Shown here piece by piece: positions 1-7,571 of a stretch of DNA of 43,172 nt. This DNA is from Actinomadura sp. KC216. GTDB taxonomy: Bacteria > Actinomycetota > Actinomycetes > Streptosporangiales > Streptosporangiaceae. The notes below the pieces were generated by a model. It searched no databases, had not been told where the DNA came from, and saw only the letters and a list, made by a program, of their open reading frames with translations. Position numbers and translations under genes: made by a program. Within the stretch, counting starts at the first letter, position 1. The number at the start of each line of letters is the position of its first letter. The DNA lies in the NCBI RefSeq assembly GCF_004348535.1, contig NZ_SMJX01000034.1:1-43172 (forward strand), in the 5' to 3' direction.

Positions 1-497
1 GCCAGGATCCCGATCGTGATCATCAGCTGGTTGAGGGAGAGCATCCGCCCCCGGATGCCCTTCGGCGAGATCTCCGAGAGGTAGATCGGGACGGTCGCCG
101 ACGCGGCGCCGACCGCCAGGCCGAGGACGAGCCGTCCGGCCAGCAGCACCCCGTAGCCGGGCGCGAAGGCGGCGACGGCCGTGCCGACGAGGAACACCAG
201 GCCCTCCAGGCGGAGCGCCTGCCGCCGCCCGTACCGGTCGGCGAGCCGCCCGGCCATCAGCGCCCCGGCCATCGCGCCGAGCACCAGGACGCTGACCACG
301 CTGCCCTGCTCGAAAGAGTTCATGTGGAAGTCGGACCTGATGAACAGCAGCGCCCCGGAGATCACGCCGGTGTCGAAGCCGAACAGGAACCCGCCGACCG
401 CGACGAGGAACCCCCACAGCCGGATCCTGCGCAGGCCCGCCGCCGGAACCTCGGTCAGCGGCCCCTCGCTGACGGGGGCGACGGAGAAGCCCTGCAC
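1..497 (-). CDS. Sugar-porter family MFS transporter, N-terminal part (runs off the window)
   Basis: Inner-membrane symporter-type carrier, probably for a sugar or related polyol; the substrate cannot be read from the sequence. Only the first 165 codons are present and the gene continues beyond base 1. Visible are a first membrane helix with GGFLFGFDTGVISGALLFI (about residues 35-53), the MFS loop 2-3 motif GRLADRYGRR (83-92), and the sugar-porter signature PIYLSEISPKGIRGR (137-151) after helix 4. The start chosen is GTG at 497, with AGGGGG a few bases upstream. It is transcribed divergently from the MFS gene at 741. The family call is firm; the substrate is unknown. Confidence 0.85.
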   Translation of the reverse strand, partial: MQGFSVAPVSEGPLTEVPAAGLRRIRLWGFLVAVGGFLFGFDTGVISGALLFIRSDFHMNSFEQGSVVSVLVLGAMAGALMAGRLADRYGRRQALRLEGLVFLVGTAVAAFAPGYGVLLAGRLVLGLAVGAASATVPIYLSEISPKGIRGRMLSLNQLMITIGIL

Positions 498-573
498 ATC
501 ATCCCCCTGTGATCGGCCGGCGTCCGCTCGCACGGACCTGTACCCCCGGCCGGCGAAGGGACCTATTCGGTTG

Positions 574-595
574 GAATGCGATGCACAAAGCATTC
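574..595. promoter_or_regulatory. Inverted repeat between two divergent MFS genes
   Basis: GAATGC (574-579) and GCATTC (590-595) form a perfect 6-bp inverted repeat with a 10-base spacer, in the 243-bp gap between the divergent transporter genes. The position suits an operator acting on one or both promoters. No regulator gene lies beside it, so the role is a guess. Confidence 0.25.
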
Positions 596-740
596 TTTGG
601 ACCCGCTCGGGCGCGGGTGCGCGCCCGGCCCCGCCCCGAACAGGGGAGCGTCCCCCCGGAAGCCGATCATGGTTATCCGGGGCGGGCCTCGGGAAGATCC
701 CCCGGGAACCGACGGGGTGACTGCGGAGGCGGGCGGCACG

Positions 741-1994
741 GTGACGAGCACGCGGCGCGAGACCGGGCCCGGGCCGGCGGGACCGGAACGCCCGGGCGCC
801 GGCGCGAAGCCCATGGCCATGCTGGTCGTGGCCACGATCGGGTTCGCCGTGAACTTCTGGGCGTGGGCGCTGCTCAGCCCGCTCGGCCCCCGGTTCAAGG
901 ACTCCCTGGAGCTGACGTCGTTCGAGCAGTCGCTGCTGGTCGCCGTGCCCGTGGTGGTCGGGTCGGTGGGACGGATCCCGGTCGGGGCGCTCACCGACCG
1001 GTTCGGCGGGCGGGTGATGTTCCCCGCCGTGTCGCTCATCACGATCGTCCCCGTCCTGTATCTGGGGCTGCTGGGCCATTCGTCGCTCGCGGCGCTGCTG
1101 ATCGGCGGGTTCTTCCTCGGCGTCGGCGGGACGGCGTTCGCGGTCGGCGTCCCGTTCGTCAACGCGTGGTTCCCGCCGGAGCGGCGCGGCTTCGCGATCG
1201 GCGTGTTCGGCGCCGGGATGGGCGGCACCGCGATCAGCGCGCTGACGACGGTCAAGGAGGTCGACCGCTACGGGATCGAGTTCCCGTTCGAGGTGATGGC
1301 CGCCCTGCTCGCCGTGTACGCCGCGGTGGCCTGGCTCGTCCTGCGGGAGGCGCCCGGGCGGACGCCGCCCGCCGAGCCCCTCGCCAAGCGGCTGGCCGAG
1401 ACGATGCGGATGGGCGTCACCTGGCAGATGTCGGCACTGTACGCGGTGGCGTTCGGCGGCTACGTGGCGTTCTCGGTGTACCTGCCGACGTACCTGAAGA
1501 CGCAGTACGGCCTGACGCAGTCGGACGCGGCGAACCGGATGGCGGGGTTCGTGCTGCTCGCCGTGGTGATGCGCCCGGTCGGCGGCTGGCTGTCGGACCG
1601 CGTCGGCGCCGTGCGGGTGATGCTCGTGGCCCTGGCGGTGACGGTCGCCGGCGCGGCCGTGCAGGCGTTCGCGCCGCCGCTGATGCCGCTCGGGACGATC
1701 GCGTTCCTCGCCATGGCCGCCGCGCTCGGCGCCGCCAGCGGAGCGACGTTCGCCCTGGTGGCGCAGCTGGCGCCCGCCGGCCGGGTGGGGGCGGTCACCG
1801 GCGTGGTCGGCGCGGCGGGCGGCCTCGGCGGGTTCGTCCCGCCGCTGGTGATGGGCTCGATCTACGGCGCCTACGGCTCCTACGCCGCCGGTCTCGCGCT
1901 GCTCGCCGTCGTGGCGGCGGGCGCCGCGGTGTTCACCGCCACGGTCGTCCGCCGGGCCGGGGGTGGTGCTGCGTCGGGCGCGGGCGGGCGGTAG
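741..1994 (+). CDS. NarK/NasA-like MFS transporter
   Basis: Twelve-helix MFS carrier of about 417 residues. The central motif GVGGTAFAVGVPFVNAWFPPERRG (about residues 127-150), followed by GVFGAGMGGTAI, resembles the nitrate/nitrite porter family. Loop 2-3 reads GALTDRFGGR. I saw no nitrate-reductase gene nearby, so nitrate or nitrite as substrate is only a family inference; related carriers take other anions. The start is GTG 741, with GGAGG 11 bases upstream. GTG 717 and ATG 576 are in frame upstream but have weaker ribosome sites and would add a disordered, proline-rich stretch. It is divergent from the sugar-porter gene. Confidence 0.75.
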   Translation: MTSTRRETGPGPAGPERPGAGAKPMAMLVVATIGFAVNFWAWALLSPLGPRFKDSLELTSFEQSLLVAVPVVVGSVGRIPVGALTDRFGGRVMFPAVSLITIVPVLYLGLLGHSSLAALLIGGFFLGVGGTAFAVGVPFVNAWFPPERRGFAIGVFGAGMGGTAISALTTVKEVDRYGIEFPFEVMAALLAVYAAVAWLVLREAPGRTPPAEPLAKRLAETMRMGVTWQMSALYAVAFGGYVAFSVYLPTYLKTQYGLTQSDAANRMAGFVLLAVVMRPVGGWLSDRVGAVRVMLVALAVTVAGAAVQAFAPPLMPLGTIAFLAMAAALGAASGATFALVAQLAPAGRVGAVTGVVGAAGGLGGFVPPLVMGSIYGAYGSYAAGLALLAVVAAGAAVFTATVVRRAGGGAASGAGGR

Positions 1995-2046
1995 CGTCCC
2001 GTCAACCGTTCCCGATGACGCCGTACTCGTAGCCCGGAGGCCCCTC

Positions 2047-2436
2047 GTGCTCGCCGTCACCGCCGCCGACGTCCGGATCTTCCTGCACGTGCTCGCCGCG
2101 ACGATCTGGGTCGGCGGGCAGATCACGCTCGGTGCGCTCGTCCCGGCGCTGCGCGGCTACGAGGGCGTCACCAAGGTCGCCGCGCGGCGCTTCAACATGA
2201 TCGCCTGGCCGGCGTTCGGCGTCCTCGTGCTGACCGGGATCTGGAACCTCACGGCGGGCGACCTGGGCGGCGCCGCGCAGCGGACGCTCGAGGTGAAGCT
2301 GGTGTTCGTGCTGCTGTCCGGGGTCGCCGCGTTCCTGCACACCCGCGCCACGTCCAAGGCCGGGCTCGCCGCCTGGGGCGCGCTCGGCGCCGTGGGGGCG
2401 CTCGCCGCGCTGTTCTTCGGCGTCCAGCTCGGCTGA
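2047..2436 (+). CDS. Small CopD-like integral membrane protein
   Basis: A protein of 129 residues with four predicted membrane helices. The first helix holds FLHVLAATIWVGGQITLG, which resembles the H-x7-W-x-GG signature of CopD-type and related heme/copper membrane domains. It is shorter than full CopD and has no fused CopC domain. The start is GTG 2047, with GGAGG at 2037-2041; an in-frame start at 1963 would add a non-homologous arginine-rich leader. It follows the NarK-like gene by 52 bp on the same strand and may be co-transcribed. Copper handling is unproven. Confidence 0.6.
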   Translation: MLAVTAADVRIFLHVLAATIWVGGQITLGALVPALRGYEGVTKVAARRFNMIAWPAFGVLVLTGIWNLTAGDLGGAAQRTLEVKLVFVLLSGVAAFLHTRATSKAGLAAWGALGAVGALAALFFGVQLG

Positions 2437-2526
2437 TCCGCGCTCGGGGGAGGGCCGCCGCGCACCGGGCGGCGATCACGTCCAGGGCGTCCAGCGGCCC
2501 GGGCGGCCCGCCGACCTCGAATCGTC

Positions 2527-2538
2527 TAGGTTTGCCCC
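2527..2538 (+). promoter_or_regulatory. Probable leaderless promoter -10 for the oxidoreductase gene
   Basis: TAGGTT (2527-2532) lies six bases before the ATG at 2539, and no Shine-Dalgarno sequence is present. The spacing puts the transcription start at or next to the start codon, the usual geometry of actinobacterial leaderless genes. Confidence 0.45.
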
Positions 2539-3420
2539 ATGAGCGACGCTGTGGCGGTGGGGCTGGTCGGCGCGGGTCCCTGGGCCGGGATGGTGCACGC
2601 GCCCGTGCTGGCGGCGGGCCCGTCCACGCGGCTCGCGGGGGTGTGGGCGCGGCGGCCGGACGCGTCCGCCCGGCTCGCCGCCGAGCACGGCGCGCCCGCG
2701 TTCGCCCGGATCGAGGAGCTGTTCGACGCGTGCGAGGCCGTCGCGTTCTGCGTCCCGCCGGACGTGCAGGCGGGCCTCGCCGCCCGCGCCGCCCGCGCGG
2801 GCAAGGCCGTCCTGCTGGAGAAGCCCCTCGCGATGGACCTGGACGGCGCCCGCCGCCTGGCCGCCGCCGCCGCCGTCGCCGAGGCGGGCGTCGTCTCGCA
2901 GATGGTGTTCAGCCTCCGCTACTCGCGCGCCGCCCGCGCCTTCGTCGACCGGGCGCGGGCCCTGGAGCCCTTCGGCGGCCACGGCACCTTCATCACGTCG
3001 GGGCTGAAGGGCGGGCCGTTCGCCACCCCGTGGCGGCTGGAGAAGGGCCCGCTGCTCGACTACGGCCCGCACATCATCGACCTGCTGGACGCCGCGCTCG
3101 GCCGGGTCACCGCCGTCCACGCGCACGGCGACCGGCTGGCCTGGGTGGCGCTGACCCTGGAGCACGAGGGCGGCGCGACGAGCCAGGCGTCCCTGTCGAT
3201 GGCGCGGGAGGACGAACCCGTCCCGCCCCGCGTCGAGGTCTACGGGCGGAAGGGCACCGCCCAGATCGACTGGAGCGAACTGGACGACGACGCGTTCCCG
3301 GTGATGGCCGCCGAGTTCGCCGCCGCCGTCCGCGGCGGGCCCCGGCCCCCGCTCGACGCCGCCCACGGGCTGCGCATCCAGGAGATCCTCGCCGCGGCGG
3401 AGGCGCGGCTCACCGGCTGA
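2539..3420 (+). CDS. Gfo/Idh/MocA family oxidoreductase
   Basis: NAD(P)-dependent dehydrogenase of 293 residues, expected to act on a sugar, inositol or similar polyol. The N-terminus has the dinucleotide-binding fold, VGLVGAGPWAGMVHAPVL (about residues 6-23). LLEKPLAMDL (about 93-102) carries the EKP lysine motif of the family, and LLDYGPHIIDLLDAALG (about 172-188) holds the conserved C-terminal aspartate and histidine region. Length is slightly short but complete. The start ATG appears leaderless. It is followed by a rhodanese gene on the same strand, also with its own leaderless-type start, so an operon is not required. Substrate unknown. Confidence 0.85.
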   Translation: MSDAVAVGLVGAGPWAGMVHAPVLAAGPSTRLAGVWARRPDASARLAAEHGAPAFARIEELFDACEAVAFCVPPDVQAGLAARAARAGKAVLLEKPLAMDLDGARRLAAAAAVAEAGVVSQMVFSLRYSRAARAFVDRARALEPFGGHGTFITSGLKGGPFATPWRLEKGPLLDYGPHIIDLLDAALGRVTAVHAHGDRLAWVALTLEHEGGATSQASLSMAREDEPVPPRVEVYGRKGTAQIDWSELDDDAFPVMAAEFAAAVRGGPRPPLDAAHGLRIQEILAAAEARLTG

Positions 3421-3435
3421 GCCCCGCCGGGATGC

Positions 3436-3448
3436 CATGCTTGATCTC
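3436..3448 (+). promoter_or_regulatory. Probable leaderless promoter -10 for the rhodanese gene
   Basis: CATGCT (3436-3441) is seven bases before the ATG at 3449, with no ribosome site between. The hexamer matches TANNNT poorly at its first base, so this is weaker than the other examples in the window. Confidence 0.35.
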
Positions 3449-3847
3449 ATGGCACGAACCATCGAAGAGGTCCTCGCCGACGCCCGTGACCGGCTGGAAC
3501 GCCTCGACCCGGCGCAGGCCCACGCGGAGTCGCTCGACGGCGCGGTGCTGGTCGACATCCGTCCCGCCGCGCAGCGGGCGGACGAGGGCGAGGTGCCCGG
3601 CGCGCTCATCGTGGAACGCAACGTCCTCGAATGGCGGTTCGACCCCGCGTCCGACGCCCGGCTGCCCCAGGCGACCGGGCATGGGCTGCGCGTCATCGTG
3701 CTGTGCAGCGAGGGCTACACCTCCAGCCTGGCCGCCGCGTCGCTGCACGACCTCGGGCTGACCCGCGCCACCGACGTCATCGGCGGCTTCCGCGCGTGGC
3801 GCGCCGCGGGCCTCCCCACGACGGGCGGCGCGGTCGCCGCGCACTGA
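3449..3847 (+). CDS. Rhodanese-like sulfurtransferase
   Basis: Single-domain rhodanese of 132 residues, probably a cytoplasmic thiosulfate or persulfide sulfurtransferase. VLVDIRPAAQRADEGEVPGA (33-52) is the conserved N-terminal rhodanese segment. VIVLCSEGYTSSLAAASL (82-99) holds the active-site cysteine C86 in the loop CSEGYTS, and VIGGFRAWRAAGLP is the C-terminal signature. An in-frame ATG at 3437 would add four residues but overlaps the -10-like hexamer, so 3449 is preferred. The physiological acceptor is unknown. Confidence 0.85.
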   Translation: MARTIEEVLADARDRLERLDPAQAHAESLDGAVLVDIRPAAQRADEGEVPGALIVERNVLEWRFDPASDARLPQATGHGLRVIVLCSEGYTSSLAAASLHDLGLTRATDVIGGFRAWRAAGLPTTGGAVAAH

Positions 3848-4140
3848 CCAGGGCGTGGGAGCGGCCGGGTCCCGGGGCCGGTGCAAGGGAGTGGTTTCCA
3901 CCTCGGGACCCGGTCGTCCCACTGTCCTCGCGGTGCTGGGTCGCCGCGTCGGAAACGACCGGGGGCGTACGGCCTGAATCCCTCTGGACGAACGCGAGGA
4001 ATTACGAGCCTAACTCCGCGCGTCAGCACGACGTAATGACACGGTGCTTACAGTTGTTTCCCACCGCTGTACAGAGCATCCCGTGGCAAATTCACCCACC
4101 GGGAATCGGGCCCCGCCGGTGATGCGGCCGACGTCCAGAC
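3848..4140. other. Non-coding gap with a long hairpin
   Basis: No credible gene is seen here. The left part holds the inverted repeat described separately. The right part (about 3980-4110) is poorer in GC than its surroundings and probably contains upstream control sequence for the phosphoesterase gene. No tRNA or known RNA family was recognised. Confidence 0.5.
3865..3913 (+). terminator. Hairpin downstream of the rhodanese gene
   Basis: CCGGGTCCCG (3865-3874) and CGGGACCCGG (3904-3913) are perfectly complementary. One G-U and two G-C pairs inward extend the stem to about 13 bp around a 22-base loop. It begins 18 bases after the rhodanese stop. It lacks a T-run, as many actinobacterial terminators do, so a terminator role is likely but not certain. 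Confidence 0.4.
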
Positions 4141-4153
4141 CACAATGGGACAC
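4141..4153 (+). promoter_or_regulatory. Probable leaderless promoter -10 for the phosphoesterase gene
   Basis: CACAAT (4141-4146) lies seven bases before the ATG at 4154 with no Shine-Dalgarno sequence. The same hexamer at the same spacing precedes the gene at 39243. Confidence 0.5.
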
Positions 4154-4645
4154 ATGAGAGCGGTGGTCGTCTCCGACACCCACGCGCCCCGGCGCTGGAA
4201 GGCGTGCCCGCCGCGGGTGGCCGAGCACCTGCGCGGCGCGGACGTGATCCTGCACGCGGGCGACGTGTGCACGGCGTCCGTCCTCGACGAGCTCGCCGCG
4301 TACGCGCCCGTCCACGCCGTCCTCGGCAACAACGACGGGCCGGACGTCGCCGCATGGGGCGCGCCCGAGCGCCTCGAACTCGACCTCGACGGCCTCGCGG
4401 TCGCGATGGTCCACGACAGCGGCCAGGCCCGCGGCCGGACGGCCCGGATGCGCCGCTGGTTCCCCCGCGCCGACCTCGTCGTCTTCGGGCACTCGCACAT
4501 CCCGCTGGACGAGACCGGCGACGGCGTCCGCATCTTCAACCCCGGGTCGCCCACCGACCGGCGCCGCCAGCCGCACGGCACCATCGGCCTGCTCGACGTC
4601 CACGCGGGCCGCCTCACCAGCGCGAAGATCGTCCCCGTCACCTGA
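4154..4645 (+). CDS. YfcE/MJ0936-type metallophosphoesterase
   Basis: Calcineurin-like phosphodiesterase of 163 residues, the usual size of the YfcE family. The metal ligands are in order: D8 and H10 in SDTH, D37 in HAGD, N60 in GNND (58-61), H87 in MVHD, and H113 and H115 in GHSH. The family usually has a TH-G-H motif at the position that reads VHDSG here, so the third histidine pair is slightly altered. The physiological substrate is unknown; relatives hydrolyse model phosphodiesters. An in-frame ATG at 4145 falls inside the -10 region and is not favoured. Confidence 0.85.
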   Translation: MRAVVVSDTHAPRRWKACPPRVAEHLRGADVILHAGDVCTASVLDELAAYAPVHAVLGNNDGPDVAAWGAPERLELDLDGLAVAMVHDSGQARGRTARMRRWFPRADLVVFGHSHIPLDETGDGVRIFNPGSPTDRRRQPHGTIGLLDVHAGRLTSAKIVPVT

Positions 4646-4684
4646 CGCGGCGACGCGGGAGTGGGGGAAGACCGCGGGCCTCGG

Positions 4685-5170
4685 TCACGCGGCGAGGAAC
4701 GAGCCGAACGGCAGGTTGCGCACCAGCCAGAACAGCACGATGGTCCCGAAGAGCGCCCAGATCAGCGCGGGGTGGGACGCCTTCGTCCGGGTGGGACGGT
4801 CCCGGGCCCGCGCCAGCGCCCACCGGACCCAGAAGAAAGCCAGAAGCGGAAGCGCCGCCACGGTGAGGACGTTCAGCCCGAGCGCGTCGTCGACACGGCC
4901 GTGGGCGAGGGCGTGGACGGTCCGCAGCGAGCCGCAGCCCGGGCACTGCAGCCCGGTCAGCGACAGGAACGGGCAGGTCGGGTAGTGGCCGTCCTCGTTC
5001 GGATCGACCGAGGCGACATAGGAGACGGCCGCGACCGCCGCGACCAGGACGGCGCCCGGCCGGAGCAGGCGGAGCGCCCCCGCGACCGCGGCGCGGTCGC
5101 GGGGTCCCCCCTGGGTTCCGGACGGCCGCCCGCCCGGCCGGAGCGGGGCGGCCCGGCGGACCGGCTCCAC
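4685..5170 (-). CDS. DUF2752 membrane protein
   Basis: A protein of 161 residues with about three membrane helices. It carries the DUF2752 signature CPFLSLTGLQCPGCGSLRTV in the middle, followed by HALAHGR and LGLNVL. The paired cysteines (CPF and CPGCG) are typical of the family, whose function is unknown. The gene lies 3 bp downstream of the CD225-domain gene on the same strand and is almost certainly co-transcribed with it. The ATG at 5170 was chosen, but the first 30 residues are arginine- and proline-rich, so translation could begin further in. Confidence 0.75.
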   Translation of the reverse strand: MEPVRRAAPLRPGGRPSGTQGGPRDRAAVAGALRLLRPGAVLVAAVAAVSYVASVDPNEDGHYPTCPFLSLTGLQCPGCGSLRTVHALAHGRVDDALGLNVLTVAALPLLAFFWVRWALARARDRPTRTKASHPALIWALFGTIVLFWLVRNLPFGSFLAA

Positions 5171-5173
5171 GGC

Positions 5174-5458
5174 TCAGCTGGCTATCGAGAGGTTGTAGAT
5201 GAGGGACAGGACGCCCGCGATCAGGCCCAGGACCACGGTCACGGTGAGCCACGTCTTGGCGTTCTTGGACGCCTTGTACGCGCCGGCCTGGTCCCCGGCG
5301 GCCCACTTGGAGTTGACCTGCGAGGAGAAGACGATCGACACGATCCCGACGGGGATGCAGCAGAAGATCGTCGCCAGGATCGTCCAGACGAGGTAGTTCG
5401 GGGGCGGGCTGCCGGCTCCGTACTCGGGACCGGCGGGCGGCGGCGGTGGGTAGGCCAT
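5174..5458 (-). CDS. CD225/dispanin (IFITM-like) membrane protein
   Basis: A protein of 94 residues. After a proline/glycine-rich N-terminus it has an intramembrane helix with FCCIPVGIVSIVFSSQVNSK, the CD225 signature, then the loop KWAAGDQAGAYKASKNAKTW and a C-terminal membrane helix. This is the bacterial form of the dispanin/IFITM fold; its role in actinobacteria is not established, although trafficking or membrane-curvature effects are known for animal relatives. The ATG at 5458 has GGAGG eight bases upstream. Longer in-frame readings upstream are low-complexity and rejected. It is the first gene of a pair with DUF2752. Confidence 0.85.
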   Translation of the reverse strand: MAYPPPPPAGPEYGAGSPPPNYLVWTILATIFCCIPVGIVSIVFSSQVNSKWAAGDQAGAYKASKNAKTWLTVTVVLGLIAGVLSLIYNLSIAS

Positions 5459-5874
5459 GGGAGGAACCTCCGTGTGTGGGCTGGGTAATCCAAGTAGGTA
5501 GATGGTCGCCGGGCACGTCAAGTTCCCCCGAGATGCCGGGAATCCGTCCGGCGGGGCAGCGCCGGGCGGCGGTTTGACGCGACGGCCCGAAGCGCGTAGC
5601 TTAACCGGCCGCGTCCGATCACGTGCGATATTTTGAGAAAGGTCCGATTTGACAATCGGGCCGGATCTGATGGAATGATCGGTCGGCTGTATTCGGCGAG
5701 AATGGCCGCTGAAAGCATCGTGGCGGAAGCCTTCCGCACGATGATTCTTCTCACTCTTTCGCACATCGCCGCGACAAGGAGTCGCGTCGATTTCGGGTCG
5801 CCGTCGGCGCGTGTCGTGGAGCCGCAAAGTAGGCTGCAGGGGTTGCAAGGGTCCACGAACCATCTTCGAGAACA
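5459..5874. other. Non-coding region with small hairpins and lower GC
   Basis: This is the shared upstream region of the CD225 gene (reverse) and the RG-rich TPR gene (forward). GC drops clearly from about 5590 to 5870. Two small hairpins are visible: CCGATT (5644-5649) with AATCGG (5654-5659), and GCGGAA (5723-5728) with TTCCGC (5732-5737). An open frame starting with TTG at 5633 lacks the third-position GC bias of the neighbours and is not called. A structured 5' leader for the TPR gene is possible but does not match a known RNA family that I recognise. Confidence 0.45.
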
Positions 5875-7566
5875 GTGACGGACGTGATGAGCGCGGAAGA
5901 CGACGCCCGCGGCGGTGATGACCGTGAGCGGCGGGGCGACAACGGGAGGCGGACACCGCCCGCCCGTCGTGGGGGCGACGCCCGTGGCGGCCCCGGAGGC
6001 CCCGGCTCCCGCAAGGGCGGCGGCCCTCGGGGAAACGCCCCCCGCGCAGGCGCGCCCCGCGCCGGCGGCCCGAGAGCGGGCGGCCCCAAGGCGGGGCCGA
6101 AGTCGGGCGGGCCGAAGGCGGGCGGCTTCCGCGCGGGCGGGCCGAAGGGCGGCGGCCGCGGACGTCCTGCCACCGGCGGCTGGAAGGACCGGGAGCGGAC
6201 GGACCGCGACCGGACCGACCGGGAGGCACGCGGCAAGCGCGACGACCGCGCGCCGGGCCGTCCGTTCAAGCGCTCCGACGACCGCGACCGGCGCGGCGCC
6301 CCGCGTGAGGGACGCTCCGGCGACCGCCGGGAAGGCCGTCCTGCCGGGCCCCGCGGCCCGCGCACCGGCCAGGGCCAGAGCCAGGGCCAGAAGCGCTGGT
6401 CAGGCGGCGGTCAGCGGCCGGCCGGTGGTGGTGGCGGCCCGCGGCGCGAAGGGCGTCCGGGCGGCCCCCGGACGGGCGGCGGCCAGGGCGGCGAACGCCG
6501 CTACGAGGGACGCCCCCAGGGCCGCCGGTTCGGCGGCAAGCGCGAAGGGCGCCCGGGAGACCGCGACCGGCGCGGCGGCGGACGCCCCTCCGGCCCGCCC
6601 CGCGACCGCGACGACCGGCGCGCGCGCTACGACGAGCGTGAACGTCCGGCACCGGCGCACGACGACCCGATCCTGCCCGACGACGTCACCGGCGAGGAAC
6701 TGGACGCCGACGCCCGCATCGAGCTGCGCACACTCCCGAAGGACCTGGCCACGAAGGTCGCCCGCCACCTGGTGATGGCCGGGCGGCTCGCCGAGGACGA
6801 GCCCGAGCGGGCCTACAAGCACGCGCGGGCGGCGCGGCGGCTCGCCTCGCGGGTCGGGATCGTCCGGGAGGCGGCGGGCATCGCGGCCTACCACGCGGGC
6901 GAATGGGCCGAGGCGCTCGCCGAACTGCGGGCCGCGCGGCGGCTCAGCGCGGGCGACGACGCGTACCTGCCGGTGATGGCCGACTGCGAGCGCGGGCTGG
7001 GCCGTCCCGAACGCGCCCTCGACCTGATCAAGTCGCCGGAGGCCGCGAAGCTCGACGCGATGGGACGCGTCGAGCTGCGCATCGTGGAGTCGGGCGTCCG
7101 CCGCGACCTCGGGCAGCATGACGCGGCCGTCGTGACGCTGCAGATCCCCGAACTCCGCGACCGGCGGCTACGCCCGTGGTCGACGCGCCTGTTCTACGCC
7201 TACGCGGACGCGCTGGCGGAGGCCGGACGCGAGAGCGAGGCGGCCGACTGGTTCGCCCGCGCCGCCGCGGCCGACCGCGACGGCGAGACCGACGCCGCCG
7301 AACGGTACGCCGAGATCGAGGGCCTCCACATCCTCGACACCGAAGAGGCCGAGGAAGCCGAAGAAGCCGAGGAAGCCGGGGAAACCGAAGAGACCGGGGA
7401 AACCCAGGAGGCCGAGGCGGTCGAGGACGCGTCGCCGGTCGACATCGAGTTCAGGCCCGCCGAACCCGAGACGGTGGAGACCCCGGACGACGCGGCCCCG
7501 GACGCACCGGCCCTCTTCCTGGAGCCGAGACCCGAAGGCGAGGAGCAGCCCCCGCAGGGCGGGTGA
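5875..7566 (+). CDS. RG-rich disordered TPR protein with an acidic tail
   Basis: A protein of 563 residues in three parts. Residues about 10-255 are low-complexity and strongly basic, rich in R, G, P and D, with repeated GGPKAGG/GGR-type motifs. Residues about 265-480 form a helical repeat (TPR-like) domain including EPERAYKHARAARRLASRVG and WAEALAELRAARRLS. Residues about 490-530 are an acidic run of EEAEEAEEAGETEETGE type. The helical part resembles actinobacterial TPR proteins encoded near tlyA and recN; no enzyme motif is present. RG-rich tails suggest RNA binding or condensate formation, but that is inference. The start is uncertain: GTG 875 bases into this section (5875), GTG 5884 or ATG 5887, none with a strong ribosome site. 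Confidence 0.7.
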   Translation: MTDVMSAEDDARGGDDRERRGDNGRRTPPARRGGDARGGPGGPGSRKGGGPRGNAPRAGAPRAGGPRAGGPKAGPKSGGPKAGGFRAGGPKGGGRGRPATGGWKDRERTDRDRTDREARGKRDDRAPGRPFKRSDDRDRRGAPREGRSGDRREGRPAGPRGPRTGQGQSQGQKRWSGGGQRPAGGGGGPRREGRPGGPRTGGGQGGERRYEGRPQGRRFGGKREGRPGDRDRRGGGRPSGPPRDRDDRRARYDERERPAPAHDDPILPDDVTGEELDADARIELRTLPKDLATKVARHLVMAGRLAEDEPERAYKHARAARRLASRVGIVREAAGIAAYHAGEWAEALAELRAARRLSAGDDAYLPVMADCERGLGRPERALDLIKSPEAAKLDAMGRVELRIVESGVRRDLGQHDAAVVTLQIPELRDRRLRPWSTRLFYAYADALAEAGRESEAADWFARAAAADRDGETDAAERYAEIEGLHILDTEEAEEAEEAEEAGETEETGETQEAEAVEDASPVDIEFRPAEPETVETPDDAAPDAPALFLEPRPEGEEQPPQGG

Positions 7567-7571
7567 CGCCG

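Noticed and set aside
5633..5878. Forward TTG-initiated frame of 81 codons before the RG-rich gene
   Set aside because: Third positions are not GC-rich as in all neighbours, and no ribosome site or family is seen; treated as leader sequence.
7345..7410. Microsatellite or CRISPR-like repeat
   Set aside because: It is the coding sequence of the acidic Glu/Ala tail, with imperfect codon-level repeats and no spacers.
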